16,134 bases of DNA from an uncultured Robinsoniella sp. Lineage in GTDB: Bacteria > Bacillota > Clostridia > Lachnospirales > Lachnospiraceae. Position 1 is the stretch's first letter. Every line of letters begins with the position of its first letter. The notes beneath the pieces are model-generated. The model had not been told where the DNA came from. It ran no database searches and saw only the letters and a program-made list of their open reading frames with translations. Location of the stretch: NCBI GenBank assembly GCA_900539655.1, contig UQCR01000136.1, forward strand, positions 1 through 16,134. The letters run 5' to 3'. Made by a program: the position numbers and the translations under genes. Below, piece by piece: positions 7,961 through 14,647 of this stretch.

Positions 7961-8000
7961 ATACAGGTTTAGACAGGTATATTCAGGTCTATACAGTTTT
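7961..8000. repeat. Four degenerate 10-bp repeats centred on CAGGT
   Basis: Consecutive decamers ATACAGGTTT, AGACAGGTAT, ATTCAGGTCT and ATACAGTTTT are in exact 10-bp register with no gap. They lie between the terminator and the end of the anti-sigma gene at 8014. Confidence 0.6.
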
Positions 8001-8013
8001 GTATCAATTTGTG

Positions 8014-9177
8014 TCATGTCTCGAAGTATACGGATCGAATCATATCTGAATGTTGCAGTTTTTTTATATCATCTTTACTTAGCCAGCTTACGAATCCATA
8101 AATGGATAAACCATTTTCTTCTATATAAGTAGTATTCCCTTTTATAATTTCTGGTTCTACGCCTACCATTTTACAAAAGGTATTCTGATTAGTAAGATAG
8201 CGCATCATGCTGACCATGTGGTTTTTCATAATATTTTCATCATTGGTTAAAGTATCCAATTCATCGGGAGTCTGATCACCGTAATACAGTTTTAAGTAGG
8301 GATACTGTTGTGGGTAAGGATTTTGGAGTAGGATTCCTTCCGGCTGTGTCTGGAAGCCAATAACATAGTCCTGGTATGAGTCCGTTTCACTGGTTCTGCA
8401 TGCTGCCCATGAAAGGTTCAGGTTATTTTCTTTTTCGAACATTTTATAATCAGAAAAGGATTTATAGTCATTGAATGATACATATGTTTTATACATCTGT
8501 TCATCCTGTAATGAGGAAATTTTCTGCTCAATTTCTTCCTTAGGGATTGAACTCCAGGTCCACTGTGCATAATGGTGTTCTGGTTTAAGGAGAAGGTTAC
8601 CAACGGGAAGGCTCAGGATGTTGGCGTCGTACATCGTTAAATGATTACGGGTAATCCTGCCGGCATAAAGTACAGGATAGGAACTGCCCCTGGATACAGA
8701 AGGCTGGAGGAAAATATCATAGGAGCCGTAATCAGCAGAGGATACGGCAACGGAATCCTGTATATTCATTGGCATCAACAATTCTGTAAATACACTCATA
8801 TCCAGTGTGATTTGATTCAAATTTCCACCCAAACTTTTTGATGGATTATAATAAAAATTTTCCAGTAGTGGTGAAAGACCAAATTGTATAAAGAGGATAA
8901 GAATTAATGATATGGCAGTGAATACCGCACCCATTTTAAAGAATGCTCTTCGAATAGCCTTTTGAATCAATGTTGAATCCCTGTCTTTATGGGCATTTGT
9001 ATTGTGATTTTTGGTTTCTTCCTCTTTTGGGTGAAGCTGTTCCAGCTTAAGATCAATTGCTTCACTAAGATACTCTTCGATTAACTCATGTTTTTCGATT
9101 TCTTCTTCAATCCAGGCAATTTCTTCTTCAGATGCAGTGTGATTTCTATATTTTTCAAAAACAACTTCAAATTTCAT
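8014..9177 (-). CDS. Membrane-anchored anti-sigma factor (Sigma_reg_N/Sigma_reg_C type)
   Basis: 387 residues from the ATG at 9177, which follows AGAGGTGG at short spacing and overlaps the end of the sigma gene by 11 nt. The cytoplasmic N-terminus (1-80) is acidic and helical, suited to binding a sigma factor. It has no HxxxCxxC zinc motif, so it is not a ZAS-type anti-sigma. One transmembrane helix lies at about 82-104. The large extracellular part (about 105-387) contains segments such as IRTYVSF-like KTYVSFN and IGFQTQPEG that fit the sigma factor regulator C-terminal family. The role is to hold the partner ECF sigma factor at the membrane until an extracellular signal releases it. The signal is unknown. 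The family assignment rests on recalled motif similarity and gene order. Confidence 0.8.
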   Translation of the reverse strand: MKFEVVFEKYRNHTASEEEIAWIEEEIEKHELIEEYLSEAIDLKLEQLHPKEEETKNHNTNAHKDRDSTLIQKAIRRAFFKMGAVFTAISLILILFIQFGLSPLLENFYYNPSKSLGGNLNQITLDMSVFTELLMPMNIQDSVAVSSADYGSYDIFLQPSVSRGSSYPVLYAGRITRNHLTMYDANILSLPVGNLLLKPEHHYAQWTWSSIPKEEIEQKISSLQDEQMYKTYVSFNDYKSFSDYKMFEKENNLNLSWAACRTSETDSYQDYVIGFQTQPEGILLQNPYPQQYPYLKLYYGDQTPDELDTLTNDENIMKNHMVSMMRYLTNQNTFCKMVGVEPEIIKGNTTYIEENGLSIYGFVSWLSKDDIKKLQHSDMIRSVYFET

Positions 9178-9655
9178 TTTTTTCCACCTCTTTCTTAAGT
9201 TCTTTTTTTGCACGGTGCACAATAATGCGCACATTACCGGGCGACAAATCCAGTATCTCAGCAATCTCTCGCTGAGGCATTTCAAAAAAATACTGCAAGA
9301 CAAGTACTTCTCGGGACAGTATCGGAAGTTTCATTAATGACTCTAATAGTATGCGGTTTTGCTCTTTTTCAAGGATACCATCCAAGGGGGAGCCACTTTC
9401 ATAAAAAAGTTCCATGTCAGCTTCCGGAACGATTCTTTGCTGACGCTTTAAGTAATTCAGGCATTCGTTTTTCCCTACTTTATACAGCCATGCACGAAAA
9501 TTCGGGTGTGTCTTGTCCAGGGACAGAAAGGCCTTTAAAAAAGTTTCCTGCAGTATATCCTCTGCAGCAGAGGTATCCTTAAGAAGAGCATAAAGATATA
9601 AAAACAGTTCTCTGGAATAACGCTGATAGATATCTTCCAGAATATTTGCTTCCAT
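9167..9655 (-). CDS. ECF-type RNA polymerase sigma factor
   Basis: 162 residues from the ATG at 9655, preceded by AGGAGAGGGGG at 7-nt spacing; an upstream in-frame ATG at 9727 lacks a site. Region 2 spans about 10-72, including AAEDILQETFLKAF (30-43) and the aromatic FRAWLYKVGKNECLNY segment. Region 4 (about 108-155) includes REVLVLQYFFEMPQREIAEI and the HTH LSPGNVRIIVHRAKKEL. There is no region 1 or 3, as expected for the group. The stop codon lies within the anti-sigma gene, so the pair is translationally coupled in a fixed ratio. Targets probably include its own promoter, but this cannot be shown here. Confidence 0.92.
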   Translation of the reverse strand: MEANILEDIYQRYSRELFLYLYALLKDTSAAEDILQETFLKAFLSLDKTHPNFRAWLYKVGKNECLNYLKRQQRIVPEADMELFYESGSPLDGILEKEQNRILLESLMKLPILSREVLVLQYFFEMPQREIAEILDLSPGNVRIIVHRAKKELKKEVEKNEI

Positions 9656-9752
9656 ACACAGTCCCCCTCTCCTGAAGATATAGGTAATTATTCTCTTATT
9701 ATCCGACAGTATAGCTAAGCTTTCCAATAAGTACTTGTCTAATCTTTGAATT

Positions 9753-9781
9753 TTTATAACTTTATTATACTAGTATAACAA
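9753..9781 (-). promoter_or_regulatory. Candidate promoter of the sigma/anti-sigma pair with palindromic spacer
   Basis: On the minus strand, TTGTTA (9776-9781), 17 nt and TATAAA (9753-9758). The spacer overlaps the perfect 14-bp palindrome TTATACTAGTATAA (9765-9778), a possible operator. The leader to 9655 would be about 90 nt. TGTAAC slightly further upstream could be an ECF-type -35, but no convincing ECF -10 was seen. Confidence 0.45.
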
Positions 9782-9854
9782 TTAGAAACCTATTTTGTTA
9801 CAAGAATATTAGGCTTTTTTGATTCTATTTTTATTAGTTATTAATTTAGGGCAT

Positions 9855-9885
9855 AAAAAAAACACGGGAGCATTACTCCCGTGTT
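9855..9885 (-). terminator. Rho-independent terminator of the pfl/ferredoxin unit
   Basis: A perfect 10-bp stem (9861-9870 with 9876-9885; AACACGGGAG on the + strand), a 5-nt loop, and eight T on the minus strand (9855-9862). It begins 13 nt after the ferredoxin stop codon. Confidence 0.92.
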
Positions 9886-9897
9886 CAAATACCTTAA

Positions 9898-10068
9898 TTA
9901 CTCTGCTGAGATAGCGCCTGTTGGGCATTCAGCTTCGCATGTTCCACAATCTAAGCAAGTATCTGCATCGATTACGTATTTTCCATCACCTTCGCTGATT
10001 GCTTCTGCTGGACATACTGGAGCGCATGATCCACAAGCTACACATTCGTCTGAAATTACATATGCCAT
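9898..10068 (-). CDS. 2[4Fe-4S] ferredoxin
   Basis: 56 residues from the ATG at 10068, preceded by AAGGAGG at good spacing; an upstream ATG at 10125 would add an unlikely 19-residue leader. Two CxxCxxCxxxCP motifs are complete: C9, C12, C15, C19 and C38, C41, C44, C48. This is the typical size and cysteine pattern of clostridial ferredoxin, a cytoplasmic low-potential electron carrier. It is downstream of the PFL-activating enzyme, which needs one electron per radical-SAM turnover, so it may be an electron donor for that enzyme; general use by other ferredoxin-dependent enzymes is equally possible. The gap of about 100 nt to the activase gene contains promoter-like sequences. Confidence 0.95.
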   Translation of the reverse strand: MAYVISDECVACGSCAPVCPAEAISEGDGKYVIDADTCLDCGTCEAECPTGAISAE

Positions 10069-10128
10069 GATAATATCCTCCTTAATTAATATACTGTTTT
10101 TCGACTTGTCTGCCAAGCCTTTCAATTT

Positions 10129-10157
10129 ATTCTAATACATTTATAATGATTATACAA
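10129..10157 (-). promoter_or_regulatory. Possible internal promoter before the ferredoxin gene
   Basis: On the minus strand, TTGTAT (10152-10157), 17 nt and TAGAAT (10129-10134), with a leader of about 54 nt. A second pair, TTGGCA (10111-10116) and TATATT (10088-10093) with a 17-nt spacer, matches consensus better, but its start near 10081 would clip the ribosome site. Either could let ferredoxin be made apart from pfl. Confidence 0.3.
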
Positions 10158-10169
10158 GTGAAATATTTG

Positions 10170-10919
10170 TTAATTTTTGCGCCGTTTTTGTCGAATACCG
10201 TCTAAAATCAGGGATTTTGCCCAAATAACTTTCTCCTTGGGACAATTCTCCAGATCTGCCAGCGGATAATCCATGCCCAGTTGTTCATACTTGCTTTTTC
10301 CCATATTGTGGTATGGAAGTACATCCAGAGCTTTCAGATTAGACAGCCCCCCTATATAGTTGCCGAGCTCTGTCAGATACTTTGGGTCATCAGTAAGTCC
10401 GGGTACCAGTACGTGGCGGATCCACACAGGAATTTTCTTTTCCTCCAGATATTCTGCAAACTGAAGGATACGTTCATTTGAATGGCCGGTCAGTTTCTTG
10501 TGTGCTTCCAGATTAATATGCTTAATATCCAGCATAATCAGATCGGTTACAGCTAACAGACGGTCAAGTTTATTTAAATACTCTGTATTGCCCGGTGCAA
10601 AGGTGATGCCTGAAGTGTCAAGGCAGGTATGGATATTTTCTTTTTTAGATTTTTCAAAAAGATCGGTAACAAATTCAATCTGAAGGAGAGGCTCACCGCC
10701 TGTGACGGTGATACCTCCGTTTTTATAAAAGGCACGGTTCTTGTCGTAGTTGGACAGAATTTCTTCCGAATCCATCCATGTGCCGGCATTTACCTCCCAG
10801 GTATCCGGGTTGTGGCAATACTGACAGCGCATAGGACATCCCTGTGTAAATACAACATATCGGATACCCGGTCCATCTACGGTACCAAAACTTTCTAAAG
10901 AATGAATACGGCCTTTCAT
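10170..10919 (-). CDS. pflA: Pyruvate formate-lyase-activating enzyme (radical SAM)
   Basis: 249 residues, the usual length for PflA. The radical-SAM cluster motif CxxxCxxC is at C28, C32 and C35 (within GCPMRCQYCHNP), preceded by ESFGTVDGPGIR, which is typical of glycyl-radical activases. The SAM-binding TGGEP motif follows near 73-77. It lacks the extra ferredoxin-like insert of activases such as those for benzylsuccinate synthase, as expected for PflA. The enzyme reductively cleaves SAM and abstracts hydrogen from a glycine, here predicted to be G55 of the small protein encoded 38 nt upstream. AAGGAGG lies 8 nt before the ATG. It is co-oriented with pflB and the glycyl-radical gene and is probably co-transcribed. 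Confidence 0.94.
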   Translation of the reverse strand: MKGRIHSLESFGTVDGPGIRYVVFTQGCPMRCQYCHNPDTWEVNAGTWMDSEEILSNYDKNRAFYKNGGITVTGGEPLLQIEFVTDLFEKSKKENIHTCLDTSGITFAPGNTEYLNKLDRLLAVTDLIMLDIKHINLEAHKKLTGHSNERILQFAEYLEEKKIPVWIRHVLVPGLTDDPKYLTELGNYIGGLSNLKALDVLPYHNMGKSKYEQLGMDYPLADLENCPKEKVIWAKSLILDGIRQKRRKN

Positions 10920-10957
10920 AGCATACGCCTCCTTTGATTGATAACAATCACGCAGTC

Positions 10958-11200
10958 TTACATTGCACCATGGAATGTTCTGGAGATAACCTCATCCTGC
11001 TGTGCTTTAGTCAGTTTGTTAAAGTTTACAGCATAGCCGGATACGCGGATAGTAAGCTGTGGGTATTTTTCAGGATGAGCCTGCGCGTCCAGTAATGTAT
11101 CACGGGTGAATACGTTTACATTTAAGTGATGGCCGCCTTTTTCAACATAGCCGTCTAAAAGATTAATTAAGTTTTCAACCTGAGCGTTATTAACTGTCAT
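10958..11200 (-). CDS. grcA: Separate glycyl-radical subunit of pyruvate formate-lyase (GrcA-like)
   Basis: 80 residues, corresponding along its whole length to the C-terminal end of a normal PFL: the LLDGY segment, HLNVNV, a YPQLTIRVSGYAV radical loop and the final TFHGAM. The radical-bearing glycine is G55 in RVSGY. It has its own strong ribosome site (AAGGAGG) and start codon, 105 nt after the pflB stop. It therefore acts in trans: after activation by PflA it must dock with the core to pass the radical to the Cys-Cys pair. E. coli GrcA (YfiD) is a similar free glycyl-radical domain that rescues damaged PFL. Here the core itself lacks this domain, so the small protein should be essential for activity. 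The symbol is given by homology to GrcA; it could equally be called a PFL small subunit. Confidence 0.88.
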   Translation of the reverse strand: MTVNNAQVENLINLLDGYVEKGGHHLNVNVFTRDTLLDAQAHPEKYPQLTIRVSGYAVNFNKLTKAQQDEVISRTFHGAM

Positions 11201-11262
11201 AGTAATGTCCTCCTTATAATTGATAATTGCCTGTAAGTCAATCGGTTACATCTATTTCGAAT

Positions 11263-11290
11263 ATATGGGGAGAATAAATTCTCTCCATAT
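11263..11290 (-). other. Hairpin between pflB and the glycyl-radical gene
   Basis: 12-nt arms (11263-11274 and 11279-11290) with one mismatch on the minus-strand transcript and a 4-nt loop. No T-tract follows, so it is more likely an mRNA-stabilising or processing element than a full terminator. Confidence 0.55.
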
Positions 11291-11305
11291 AATTGATTTA
11301 AAGAT

Positions 11306-13402
11306 TTAGTTTTCTTCGTCTTCTACACCTTCAAAAAGTGTAGGTGCATTACAGCTTCCACAGCCCAGATCCATATCTACGGAGATATCTCCTGCAAAGA
11401 TCTGATCATCTTTACCAAGTGCTCCCGGAATGATAGAGAAGGTATTGGAAATACCATCCTGTGCTTCACGGAATGGAAGTTTGGATACGGAGGCGAGGGA
11501 AGCAACTGCTCCATGCTCGTCACGGCCATGCATTGGGTTAGCACCCGGTGCAAAAGGTTCTCCGGCTTTTCTTCCATCAGGTGTTGAGCCTGTATTTTTA
11601 CCATAAACAACGTTTGAGGTAATGGTCAGGATAGAAGTGGTAGGAATACCGCCACGATATGTGTGGTTTCCGCTGATATACTTCATAAATGTTCTTACAA
11701 GATCAGCTGCGATACTGTCAACACGGTCATCATCGTTTCCGTATTTCGGGAAGTCGCCTTCTACCTGGTAATCTGTAACGATTCCATCTTCGTCACGGAT
11801 AGCTTTTACTTTCGCATATTTAATTGCAGACAGAGAGTCAGCCACTACGGACAATCCCGCAATACCGGTTGCGAACCAGCGTGTTACTTTTTCATCATGC
11901 AGAGACATCTGTAATTTTTCATAGCAGTATTTATCATGCATATAATGAATGATATTTAATGTATTTACATAAACTCTTGCAAGCCACTGCATCATATCTT
12001 TGTATGCGGACATAACTTCATCATAATCAAGGTATTCAGATGTGATTGGTCTGTATTTTGGTCCAACCTGTTTCTTAGAAACTTCATCAACACCGCCGTT
12101 AATTGCATATAATAAACATTTAGCAAGGTTAGCCCTGGCACCAAAGAACTGCATTTCTTTACCTACGCGCATAGAAGATACACAGCATGCTATCGCATAG
12201 TCATCACCATGAGTTACACGCATCAGATCATCGTTCTCATACTGGATGGCGGAAGACTTAATGGACATTTTAGCACAGAAAGCCTTAAAGTTATGAGGCA
12301 GTCTTGTGGACCACAGTACAGTCAGGTTTGGTTCCGGAGCAGGTCCTAAGTTATCTAAGGTATGGAGATAACGGAAGGACATTTTTGTTACCATAGGGCG
12401 TCCGTCGATACCAACACCGCCGATAGATTCAGTAACCCAAGTTGGGTCACCTGAGAACAGGTCATTATATTCAGGTGTACGTGCAAATTTAACAAGACGG
12501 AGTTTCATAATAAAATGATCTACAAATTCCTGAATTTCTTCTTCTGTAAATGTGCCGTTCTTTAAGTCGCGTTCTGCATAGATATCAATAAATGTAGAAG
12601 TACGTCCAAGGGACATCGCTGCACCATTTTGCTCTTTAACAGCTGCCAGATAACCAAAGTATAATGCCTGGATTGCTTCTTTGGTATTTGTAGCAGGTTT
12701 AGAAATATCGCATCCGTAAATTTCACCTAATTTTTTTAATTCTTCCAAAGCTCGAATCTGTTCGGATAATTCTTCACGGTTACGGATAACATCAGAGTAC
12801 ATGATGGTACGTGTACTTTCCTTCTGGTCTTTTTTATCTTCGATCAGACGGTCAACACCGTACAGAGCAACACGTCGGTAATCGCCGATGATTCGGCCAC
12901 GTCCATAAGCATCCGGAAGACCTGTGATGATATGGCTGGAACGGCATGCACGCATTTCCGGTGTATAGGCATCAAATACGCCTGCGTTATGGGTTTTTCT
13001 GTGTTGTGTGAAAAATTCATCAACCTCAGGATCCAATACATAACCATTATCTTTACAAGCTTTTTCAGCCATACGGATACCGCCATAAGGCTGTAAGGAA
13101 CGTTTGAAAGGTTTGTCAGTCTGGAAGCCAACAATTTTTTCTTTATCTTTATTTAAATATCCAGGGCCATGGGAAGTAATGGTGGAGATAATCTTAGTAT
13201 CCATATCCAGCACGCCGCCGGCTTCCAGTTCCTTTTTGTTCAGATCCATTACCTGAGCCCACAGATCTTTTGTGTTCTCTGTTGCCTCAGCCAGGAAGGA
13301 TTCATCACCTTCATAAACTGTATAGTTTTTTTGGATGAAATCACGGACATTAATTTCTTTTGTCCAAACACCACTTTTAAAGTCATTCCATTCGCTTCTC
13401 AT
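11306..13402 (-). CDS. pflB: Pyruvate formate-lyase catalytic core lacking the glycyl-radical domain
   Basis: 698 residues from the ATG at 13402 (AGGAGG 6 nt upstream); full-length PFL is about 750-760. The active-site cysteine pair is C406-C407 in IACCVSSMRVGKEMQFFGAR. Substrate-site segments such as DYRRVALYG (from 174) and DPTWVTESIGG (from 319) are conserved. It makes acetyl-CoA and formate from pyruvate and CoA in the cytoplasm under anoxic conditions. The sequence follows ordinary PFL up to SIIPGALGKDD and then diverges. Instead of the linker and RVSGY domain it ends in a new tail with GCGSC (C681, C684) and an acidic end (EGVEDEEN). The missing domain is encoded by the next gene. A distinct tail, a separate ribosome site and 105 nt of spacer argue against a sequencing error. 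The promoter region has a Rex-like site. Confidence 0.95.
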   Translation of the reverse strand: MRSEWNDFKSGVWTKEINVRDFIQKNYTVYEGDESFLAEATENTKDLWAQVMDLNKKELEAGGVLDMDTKIISTITSHGPGYLNKDKEKIVGFQTDKPFKRSLQPYGGIRMAEKACKDNGYVLDPEVDEFFTQHRKTHNAGVFDAYTPEMRACRSSHIITGLPDAYGRGRIIGDYRRVALYGVDRLIEDKKDQKESTRTIMYSDVIRNREELSEQIRALEELKKLGEIYGCDISKPATNTKEAIQALYFGYLAAVKEQNGAAMSLGRTSTFIDIYAERDLKNGTFTEEEIQEFVDHFIMKLRLVKFARTPEYNDLFSGDPTWVTESIGGVGIDGRPMVTKMSFRYLHTLDNLGPAPEPNLTVLWSTRLPHNFKAFCAKMSIKSSAIQYENDDLMRVTHGDDYAIACCVSSMRVGKEMQFFGARANLAKCLLYAINGGVDEVSKKQVGPKYRPITSEYLDYDEVMSAYKDMMQWLARVYVNTLNIIHYMHDKYCYEKLQMSLHDEKVTRWFATGIAGLSVVADSLSAIKYAKVKAIRDEDGIVTDYQVEGDFPKYGNDDDRVDSIAADLVRTFMKYISGNHTYRGGIPTTSILTITSNVVYGKNTGSTPDGRKAGEPFAPGANPMHGRDEHGAVASLASVSKLPFREAQDGISNTFSIIPGALGKDDQIFAGDISVDMDLGCGSCNAPTLFEGVEDEEN

Positions 13403-13434
13403 ACATTACCTCCTACGATATGATATTCTTAATT

Positions 13435-13455
13435 TTCCCCAAAAAAGCAGGGGAA
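13435..13455 (-). other. Leader hairpin upstream of pflB
   Basis: CCCC (13437-13440) and GGGG (13450-13453) with flanking T-A pairs form a stem with a 9-nt loop in the predicted 5' leader. It has no alternative structure or T-tract that would mark attenuation. Confidence 0.3.
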
Positions 13456-13469
13456 TATTTATTGAAGTA

Positions 13470-13487
13470 TTGTTAATTAATTGACAG
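13470..13487. promoter_or_regulatory. Rex-like operator at the pflB promoter
   Basis: TTGTTAATTAATTGACAG matches the Rex consensus TTGTTAA-N4-TTAACAA at 12 of 14 fixed positions. It overlaps the predicted transcription start (about 13485), where a bound repressor would block transcription. Rex releases DNA when NADH is high, fitting a fermentation gene. Confidence 0.55.
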
Positions 13488-13491
13488 GATT

Positions 13492-13521
13492 ATCATAACA
13501 TGTACATTGTATACACGTCAA
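13492..13521 (-). promoter_or_regulatory. pflB promoter
   Basis: On the minus strand, TTGACG (13516-13521), an 18-nt spacer and TATGAT (13492-13497) with an extended -10 TG. The leader to 13402 is about 83 nt. The spacer holds an imperfect palindrome around 13498-13518. Confidence 0.65.
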
Positions 13522-13670
13522 GGGCACCGTTGCATTTTTTCGAATACAGTTGGTCTTAATGAAAAAGATTATTATATATTGACAAAATTGGTATGATATA
13601 AAATCAATATTTGTAAATATTGCGAAAGGATTGTTATAAAATAGCATATTTGATGTTATATTAGAGCAGG

Positions 13671-13742
13671 GGTGTATAACACGGTGAGATGCAGTTGCTT
13701 TTTGTGTATAATACAATATAGAACGTGGATAATCGTGGATAA
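13671..13742 (-). promoter_or_regulatory. Cluster of four DnaA-box-like 9-mers, one orientation, helically phased
   Basis: On the minus strand: TTATACACC (13671-13679), TTATACACA (13703-13711, a perfect match to TTATNCACA), TTATCCACG (13724-13732) and TTATCCACG (13734-13742). Start-to-start distances are 32, 21 and 10 bp, close to three, two and one helical turns. The last two lie in a tandem decamer CGTGGATAAT. An AT-rich stretch with an 18-bp palindrome adjoins on the pflB side. A further 8/9 match (TTATACAAA) lies at 14502-14510 on the + strand. Confidence 0.55.
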
Positions 13743-14404
13743 TCAGATCCTTTTAAAACTGGTCCCAATACATTTAATAAACTTGAATTGTATAAATTAA
13801 TTATAAAGAAGACAAAAAAGAAACAGTTATTACATATTATAATGCAATATATCTGTATGTAAATGTCTGTTCAGGAGAATTTTACAAGGTGTACAGCAGT
13901 TATAAAAAGTCCGCCGCAAACAAGTAATAGAGTTTAATTTGCTGCTTACCTGATGACAAGGAAAGCACTAGCTGTTTCAATGGAAGAACAGAATTAAAAT
14001 CATTAAGTTTCCGAAATGTTTAGTGGTGAGATCTGGTATAAAAATTATATAAAAAATGATGGTAAATTTTAGCAATGCAACATAGAACAAGATTCTAATA
14101 TTTTTAAAAGTTACTTATATAAAAATATGCTTATGGTAGGTGTTATAAAAAATAAAATCTTTAAGAATCATCGAATTTTAGACTATAACATGTCTGATAT
14201 GAGGGCTTAGTAGTAATCTTTGTACAATAGAATTATACGAATGTCTAACAAAATTGTATGTTTTAGAAGCCATTTATGGCAACAATTTGAAACACTAGTA
14301 CTTTAGTGGGAATGCATGGTATTTAAAGGAATATAGAGCTTTTTTTGCTGGAATTATTTACAATCATGTTCTGGAAAAATAGAATTGAAATTTACGGAAA
14401 TGAT

Positions 14405-14432
14405 AAAAGCGGGTAGCTAATGTACGCTTTTT
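14405..14432 (+). terminator. Terminator-like hairpin in the intergenic region
   Basis: AAAAGCG (14405-14411) pairs with CGCTTTT (14425-14431), a 7-bp stem with a 13-nt loop and a T-run at the 3' end. No gene on the + strand precedes it, so it may end an untranslated RNA or be the remnant of a lost gene. Confidence 0.35.
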
Positions 14433-14574
14433 GTTGTGAAAATGTTGTAGGCATAAAAGTATCATCCAGGCTGTTGAGGTAAAAAAGACGAAAATAACCA
14501 CTTATACAAAAAGGCGAAATCAGATTCTAAAAATGTAAAATAATGTAGTAACATGGTACAAACCCATGTTAAAA

Positions 14575-14603
14575 TTGCGTTATTAATTGTGACTTAGTAC
14601 TAT
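14575..14603 (+). promoter_or_regulatory. Candidate promoter of the rhomboid gene
   Basis: TTGCGT (14575-14580), 17 nt and TACTAT (14598-14603), giving a leader of about 38 nt. A TGTTACAAT element at 14621-14629 is an alternative -10, but it would remove the ribosome site. Confidence 0.35.
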
Positions 14604-14647
14604 GCAAATAGAAATTCATCTGTTACAATAGGGCAAGAGGCGATTCT

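Larger units (their letters stand above)
13522..14647. other. 1.1-kb AT-rich intergenic region without a convincing gene
   Basis: All frames on both strands are broken by frequent stops. It contains an 18-bp palindrome (13605-13622: CAATATTT-GT-AAATATTG), the DnaA-box cluster, a terminator-like hairpin at 14405-14432, an inverted repeat AACATGG/CCATGTT (14550-14570), and the rhomboid promoter. A reading frame from 14203 to 14382 is open but for one TAG at 14296 and may be a gene relic; I recognise no family in it. Confidence 0.6.

Noticed and set aside
8641..8841. Small + strand open frame within the anti-sigma gene
   Set aside because: Antisense shadow of a conserved coding region without start signals.
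11201..11305. Frameshift or premature stop splitting pflB
   Set aside because: The core has a distinct tail, the small protein has its own AGGAGG and ATG, and 105 nt with a hairpin separate them; a simple error would leave contiguous coding sequence.
13477..13716. 79-codon open frame on the minus strand upstream of pflB
   Set aside because: It overlaps the pflB promoter, Rex-like site and DnaA boxes, lacks a ribosome site and shows no protein-like composition.
13671..13742. Calling the DnaA-box cluster the chromosomal origin
   Set aside because: No dnaA, dnaN or rpmH is nearby, only four boxes are present and no clear unwinding element was identified; it is reported only as a candidate DnaA-binding cluster.
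13960..14020. Fragment resembling a BspA-like leucine-rich repeat (FNGRTELKSLSF)
   Set aside because: Only about 17 residues before stops and no flanking repeats; likely chance.
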